64,000 nt of DNA from Pholiota molesta (taxonomy: Eukaryota; Basidiomycota; Agaricomycetes; Agaricales; Strophariaceae). Location of the stretch: contig JACGCK010000002.1 in assembly GCA_014925825.1 (NCBI GenBank), forward strand, positions 1-64,000, read 5' to 3'. Below are positions 59,242-64,000 of the stretch, in pieces (position 1 is the stretch's first letter; every line of letters begins with the position of its first letter). A program made the translations under genes and the position numbers. A model generated the notes under the pieces. It had not been told where the DNA came from and searched no databases. It saw only the letters and a list, made by a program, of their open reading frames with translations.

Positions 59242-59938
59242 TCATCAGTAGACTGATACGTGGACGCTGCTAACATCGTGAGGATCTTATCGTCGAACAT
59301 GGCCCATAAGTAGCGATTGGAACTATTGGTGACATGGAATATATGCGATACATAGGCTGATTATTCCAAATGGCCAGAAGATAGGAAAGTAATATACAAA
59401 ACGCAGGGTAGTGTTGCCTGAAACACTGTAAAAACACGCGTCAACATTCGGAATACTGAAATTGTAGACAATATAGCAAAGAAAATCCTCAGAAAGTCAT
59501 CTATGTCATTGAACCGCCGTACGAATACGACGGAACAGATCGACTAAGAGGTGCCATATGGTTGAATAAATTACAACACTCGTCATAGAAATGAAATGAA
59601 AATAAAAAGCAATGGGTGAGTTACTAACCTGGTAGGACTTCTATCCATGCTCCTCATCAACGACTTCTTCGAACAGCAGGGCGCGGTATTGAACGATGGT
59701 CAACAAGTCGAAAGACCAGCAAGGTCTTCGCAGCTTATATACTTTGCCTGTGTCACGTGCCCGGCAATTAGCGAATGAAACTGTGTAGCTATCAAGCCAC
59801 CCGATCTCATTGGCCCCCGTATTATCGGCAGCGAACTCGACACTATCGCCAGCAAGCGCAAGGTACGAAAGTCCGTCCTTCCGACGTCCCAGACAGCGCC
59901 CAACATTGTATATTGCTCCTCTAGGCCCCCCAAGAAAA
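59242..59938. promoter_or_regulatory. intergenic region and RPS3 promoter
   Basis: Upstream region of RPS3. No gene seen in the left part. The right part contains the candidate leader intron. Confidence 0.5.
59863..59924 (+). other. probable 5'-leader intron of RPS3
   Basis: CAAG/GTACGA donor at 59863 and TGCTCCTCTAG acceptor at 59924, leaving GCCCCCCAAGAAAA before the ATG. 62 nt. Confidence 0.5.
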
Positions 59939-60893
59939 ATGTCGGCTCAAATCAGCAAAAAAAGAAAGTTCGTGGCCGATGGTGTTTTCCGCGCCGAGCT
60001 CAACGAATTCTTCACTCGTGAGTTGGCTGAGGAAGGTTACTCGGGATGCGATGTCCGTGTGACCCACGCTCGCACTGAGGTGTGTTAACTTGCAGTGCGG
60101 AGGAATCATGAAATTTTAAAAAAAGTTTGGACTAGATCATCATCCGCGCCACCCACACCCAGGAAGTCCTTGGAGAGAAGGGTCGCCGCATCCGTGAACT
60201 TACCGCCCTCGTGCAGAAGCGCTTCAAGTTCCCTGAGAACTCTCTCGAGCTCTACGCTGAGAAGGTCCAATACCGTGGACTCTCTGCCATCGCTCAGTGC
60301 GAGAGTTTGAGGTACAAGCTCCTCGGCGGTCTCGCCGTGCGTCGGTATGTGGCCTCAATCAGAGATCTTTGGAGAATGGGTACTAAACTCTATACTTAGT
60401 GCTTGCTACGGTGTCCTCCGTTTCGTCATGGAGTCTGGCGCCAAGGGTTGCGAGGTTGTTGTTTCTGGAAAGATTCGTGCTGCCCGGGCCAAGTCGATGA
60501 AGTTCACCGATGGATTCATGATCCACTCCGGTCAACCCGCCCGCGACTTCGTTGACTACGCCGTCCGTCACGTCCTGCTTCGCCAAGGTGTTCTTGGAAT
60601 CAAAGTCAAAATGTAAGTCTCTGACCATCTCAATTTCAAACTCTCGACGCTTACGTTTGTTTCTTAGCATGAAAGGATGGGATCCTGAGGGCCAGCTCGG
60701 CCCCCGCAAGCCCCTCCCCGATTCCGTCCAAATTCTCGAGCCTCCCGTCGACAAAGTCGTCTCCGAACCCTCATCAGAGCAACGCGAGCCCGCTATCCCA
60801 GTGGCTGCGCCTGCGCCTGCTGCTGATGAGTACGCCCCTGCTGATGCCACCTACCAACAACCAGAGGCATCCGCTGAGCAACCTGTATTCTGA
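59939..60893 (+). CDS. RPS3: 40S ribosomal protein S3 (uS3)
   Basis: Small-subunit protein at the mRNA entry channel. It reads [60 protein letters not shown] (KH-type GEKGRRI loop), [20 protein letters not shown], then [60 protein letters not shown] and [20 protein letters not shown]. The tail after about residue 215 is Pro/Ala/Glu-rich and species-specific. Four exons, no frame break. Confidence 0.95.
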
Positions 60894-61020
60894 TCTGTTC
60901 TTCTAATGTTTTTCCCTTGACGATTATTACAATGCATATCCTTGCACTTGGAATTCATGCCTGATGATACCAACTGTTATAAACATTGCAAAACTACGAT
61001 CATATACCAGAACAAGAACA

Positions 61021-64000
61021 TCAATCTAAGGTTTGTGTCACGCTACTCCCTGCCAAACCGTCGCTGGGAAGTTGGAATACAAGAGTCTTGACGAGACCAG
61101 ATCCCCACTTCGGGGGCTTTTTCCCCGTGCCTAGTGTGAATGCTACTTGCGCCGTTATAAGGGATTGAGATGGGTCGGATACAGTCACCTCTCCGGTTCG
61201 AACCCTGTAGACGACAGCCAAGTTTTCCGTTACAGCCAAGGTAACTGGTGCAAGTTGTGGACCAGGGGTGAACGTCACCGTTCCTCCGTTCGCCTCCCAA
61301 AATATGAACATAGCAATTCGATTATTTGAGTCAAATATGGCGGAAATGCTTGGATCATTCTGGATAGTCTGGAGGTTAGCTTGACCGGATTTTGTGACGA
61401 AGGCAGAATGCGTTGTTCCGGGAAACACCGTATACGAAATGGGCACAGAGATATTGTCGTGTTCAAGGTATGCGCTGAACAGGTCGACGGTTTCGGGAGG
61501 TTGGGTCGACGTTCCAATGGTTGACCATGCGCCACTCTTTTCTCCAATCTGTGCTGATAATGTGGCTGAATTGTTCAAGCCCGATAGGACGTACCCAACA
61601 TTGGCATGCCACAACGTTTCCGCCGTGGCTTTCGCCATGGATTGGCTATCAGCCCCGTCGACAATGAGTGAACCGGTATGGAGCTTTTGATCGAGAACTG
61701 AGAATACAGAGGCATTGGTTGTGGATGTGATTCCAGAGATCATGACATGTTGGATATCGTCGTCAAAGAAGAACCAAGCCTTCTGGAAATGCAGCGACTG
61801 GGTAAGAGGATTCGTGTACTTCATGGCTGCGGCTCCGATTTTGCCGTCAGAGACGCCACCAACGAAAGATTCGATTCCAGTTTGCTGCGTCGTTCCACAC
61901 ACTAATGGGGTGGCCCCATAGTCAACGGTTATTCCTGGGATGAGATTCCAATCCCAAGCTGCAGAGATATCTTCATATTCATTTCCGACGAGGTACGTAT
62001 AGACTGTACCATCCGATAGATGGAAACCTTCAGGCTAGAAACCAGGAATTAATCAATTTGATCATCGTCAAAAGAGAGGCATACTGACATTTTGAGAATT
62101 GGTGCATTCAGTATTCTGGGTCCTACTGGAGTACATCTTGACAGTTGTCACATAGTTTTCGCCGCGATGAACCTAGTATCGGCATGAGTATGTGGCAATT
62201 AAATCAAACTTTTGTCGAAATATATCTACCATATAATCGTTCGCATAAAACATACGATTGCCTTCTAATTTACCGGCATTTGCGTTCTTTGTAGTGGCGG
62301 AAAGGCTGTTGGCAAAGTTGATTAATGTGCTGGAAGACCATTGATTTCCTAATTCCAGAACTTCGGTAAGGTTAATCTTTATGCTGCCAGTCGCCCTGAA
62401 GGAATAGATAGTTGATTAGCAAAGTTATGGAGAGTTGATCATTTAGTTGAACGTACTGCTGATCAATTACAGGAAAGCTAATGAATCTTCCAAGGACGGA
62501 CTAAAATTGAAAGAGATTGGTTTAAATCGACTTCATATATTCAGAGCATGACTTACAAAATCCCAATGAAGCACTCCTGTAACAGAGTTACGAAAAACCA
62601 TCCACCTATCGCCATCAAAGAGAGTAGCGAAAGCATTCTGGGAATCGGAAGTTGCTGCAAACATAGTGCCACCGGCCTCAACTTGAAGGTCGAGTAAGTC
62701 ATTGGTGCTGTAAAAAACAGTAAGTAGTCCGGCGAAACGGCGATAAACGCTGGATCATACTAGTCTTTCCCTGCAACATTTTGAATGTAAGTAAGTCAAA
62801 GAGAGTTGTCATTCAGTAGACGCGAACTTACCATAGTTGCCATTGTACAACATCCCACCGTGTTGACCTATTTTTTTAAATAAAATTTGTTAGCAAAACG
62901 ACATCTGTACCACATAAGTACCAATCTTTACGAACCAAAGGATCCATCGGCTCGGATACCGTCAACTTTTATTCCGTTCTTAATCTGTAGTTCAAGTCCA
63001 ACCCTTCGGTAGGCGTCCGTGATCAGGGAAACGTTGTACGTTAAGAGAGCTTGATCAATGCCTATTTTGGCGACATCGAGAGCGTTTGCCCCAGTGAGAG
63101 TGCCCAATCCGTTGATGTTCTGATCAAAAGTGCCGTAGGTCCGACCAGTAATGTGGGTGCAGTTGCTGATTTCCGTGGGTGCCAGCGTATCGTTGAGTAA
63201 TAAACAGACCTGGCCCACAAATTCCGGGATGAGGATTATCTGTAAGGATGGTGTTTAAAACATTATTAGCTCATTAATATCGATAACACGGCACCAACGT
63301 TAGAAAACCAATTCGTGTTCCTTTCATATGAACGAATAGAATTAGAAAATAATTTTTTGCGACGGTATTTGTGAAACGTACCATAAACTATTATCAAGAT
63401 TAGTACAGGGGCATGCAGGTGTACCTCCCGAGGCCAAGCATTCCGGGTTGGTGAAATCGCGGCCAAACCAATAGCCCATTGCACTGGAAATATCGGTTCT
63501 CAAAGTAGGATCTTTTACAAATTGGTCGTCGTCTGCAAGGCCACCGTGCCAGGCTGCAGCCATAGTGACTTCATTCCAGATAATTTGATTATGATTATAA
63601 GACTGCTATGCTTCAATTTGAAAGCGATTCACTCACGAATACGCGACCAGTGTGTTTGAGCGGGCCAGTTTGCACGTTGAGCGTTGCAGCCAGTGGCATA
63701 GTTGATTTCACTATCTGGCCATTTGCCATTTGAACCAAGAGTCGCCAGCCTGGAAGGAAAGAAAGTTATTAACGGTCAAAAATGAACTCGATATCGAATA
63801 TCCCACCATCCGGTGATGGAACTAGCAGAGGTGGTAATGGCCCCTATAATAGAACTGAGCCTCCGGGACGCAATGAGTTGAATGTCATGCAACGTAGTGG
63901 GATCAATTGTTTGTGTAGGTTGGATAGAGATAGTAGAAGATGTGGAAGTGACGTTCAAGCTGATTGAAGTAGTTGAAGCTATCGAGGAGATGGATGAAGA
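61021..64000 (-). CDS. polysaccharide lyase family 8, 5' part missing
   Basis: A secreted lyase of the hyaluronate/chondroitin/xanthan lyase family. The product starts beyond the window, so no signal peptide is visible. Parts in order are a Ser/Thr-rich stretch, WPDSEINYATGCNAQRANWP, MAAAWHGGLADDDQFVKDPT, NTNWFSN then IILIPEFVGQVCLLL, GLGTLTGANALDVAKIGID, the active-site block VDGIRADGSFGQHGGMLYNG with the expected His and Tyr, then AATSDSQNAFATLFDGDRWM and a long beta-sandwich C-terminal half (TVDYGATPLVCGTTQQTGIE, SFVGGVSDGKIGAAAMKYTN). Where bacterial PL8 enzymes read NWWxxEIG, this has NWFSN-IILIPE. More than a dozen introns. It ends in TQTLD at 61021. Confidence 0.85.

Overview
The window is nuclear DNA of a filamentous basidiomycete, most likely an Agaricomycete. 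Genes are close together on both strands, and nearly all are cut by many 45-75 nt GT-AG introns. There is one intron-containing tRNA gene. The set includes fungal proteins such as a Pil1-type eisosome protein and an SSH4-type SPRY adaptor, and a secreted polysaccharide lyase of family PL8. I found no CRISPR, operon, prophage or biosynthetic cluster. This is mostly a housekeeping region.

Layout. 1-1.3 kb: a near-perfect inverted repeat carrying a retroelement-like gag-type reading frame. 1.5-8.1 kb: histone N-acetyltransferase NatD, complex I ESSS subunit, glycine cleavage H protein, mitochondrial EF-Tu, PEX14. 8.4-17.9 kb: GRIP golgin, eisosome Pil1, eIF4E, the MTM1 carrier, VAM7 SNARE. 18-26.8 kb: a methyltransferase, an unknown protein, AMPK gamma (SNF4) divergent from an SSH4-like ubiquitin-ligase adaptor, an unknown membrane protein. 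27-35.7 kb: cytosolic AspRS, mitochondrial aspartate aminotransferase, a serine-rich protein, ELP5, a membrane GNAT. 37-47.5 kb: dienelactone hydrolase, eEF1A, a PASK-like kinase, RPL32, MEMO1, a TFC7-like phosphatase. 48-64 kb: Stm1/SERBP1, a COMPASS Spp1/CFP1 PHD protein, LSM1, tRNA-Ser(UGA), complex I B13 subunit, mitochondrial bL32m, 3-ketoacyl-CoA thiolase, RPS3 and a PL8 lyase truncated by the window end.

Functional themes. Many genes serve translation (eIF4E, eEF1A, RPL32, RPS3, Stm1, AspRS, ELP5, mitochondrial EF-Tu and bL32m) or mitochondrial and peroxisomal metabolism (two complex I subunits, GCV3, AAT1, MTM1, PEX14, thiolase). Several lie head to head over very short shared promoters. 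Three highly expressed translation genes (TEF1, RPL32, RPS3) appear to have introns in their 5' leaders.

The strongest unexplained signal is systematic. About ten conserved genes are broken by what looks like one missing base, usually in a short homopolymer. They include the essential eEF1A gene. The two arms of the inverted repeat also differ only by single-base homopolymer indels. The simplest reading is residual indel error in the assembly, and a possible fold-back artefact at the start, rather than a wave of pseudogenes. Anyone using the predicted proteins should correct for this. Biological points worth a second look are the 9-nt microexon in the dienelactone hydrolase gene, the TATA/leader-intron/uORF arrangement upstream of SPP1, the long charged helix in SPP1, and the D-loop change in the tRNA-Ser gene. 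Exon limits were inferred by eye from splice signals and family similarity recalled from knowledge; no search was run.
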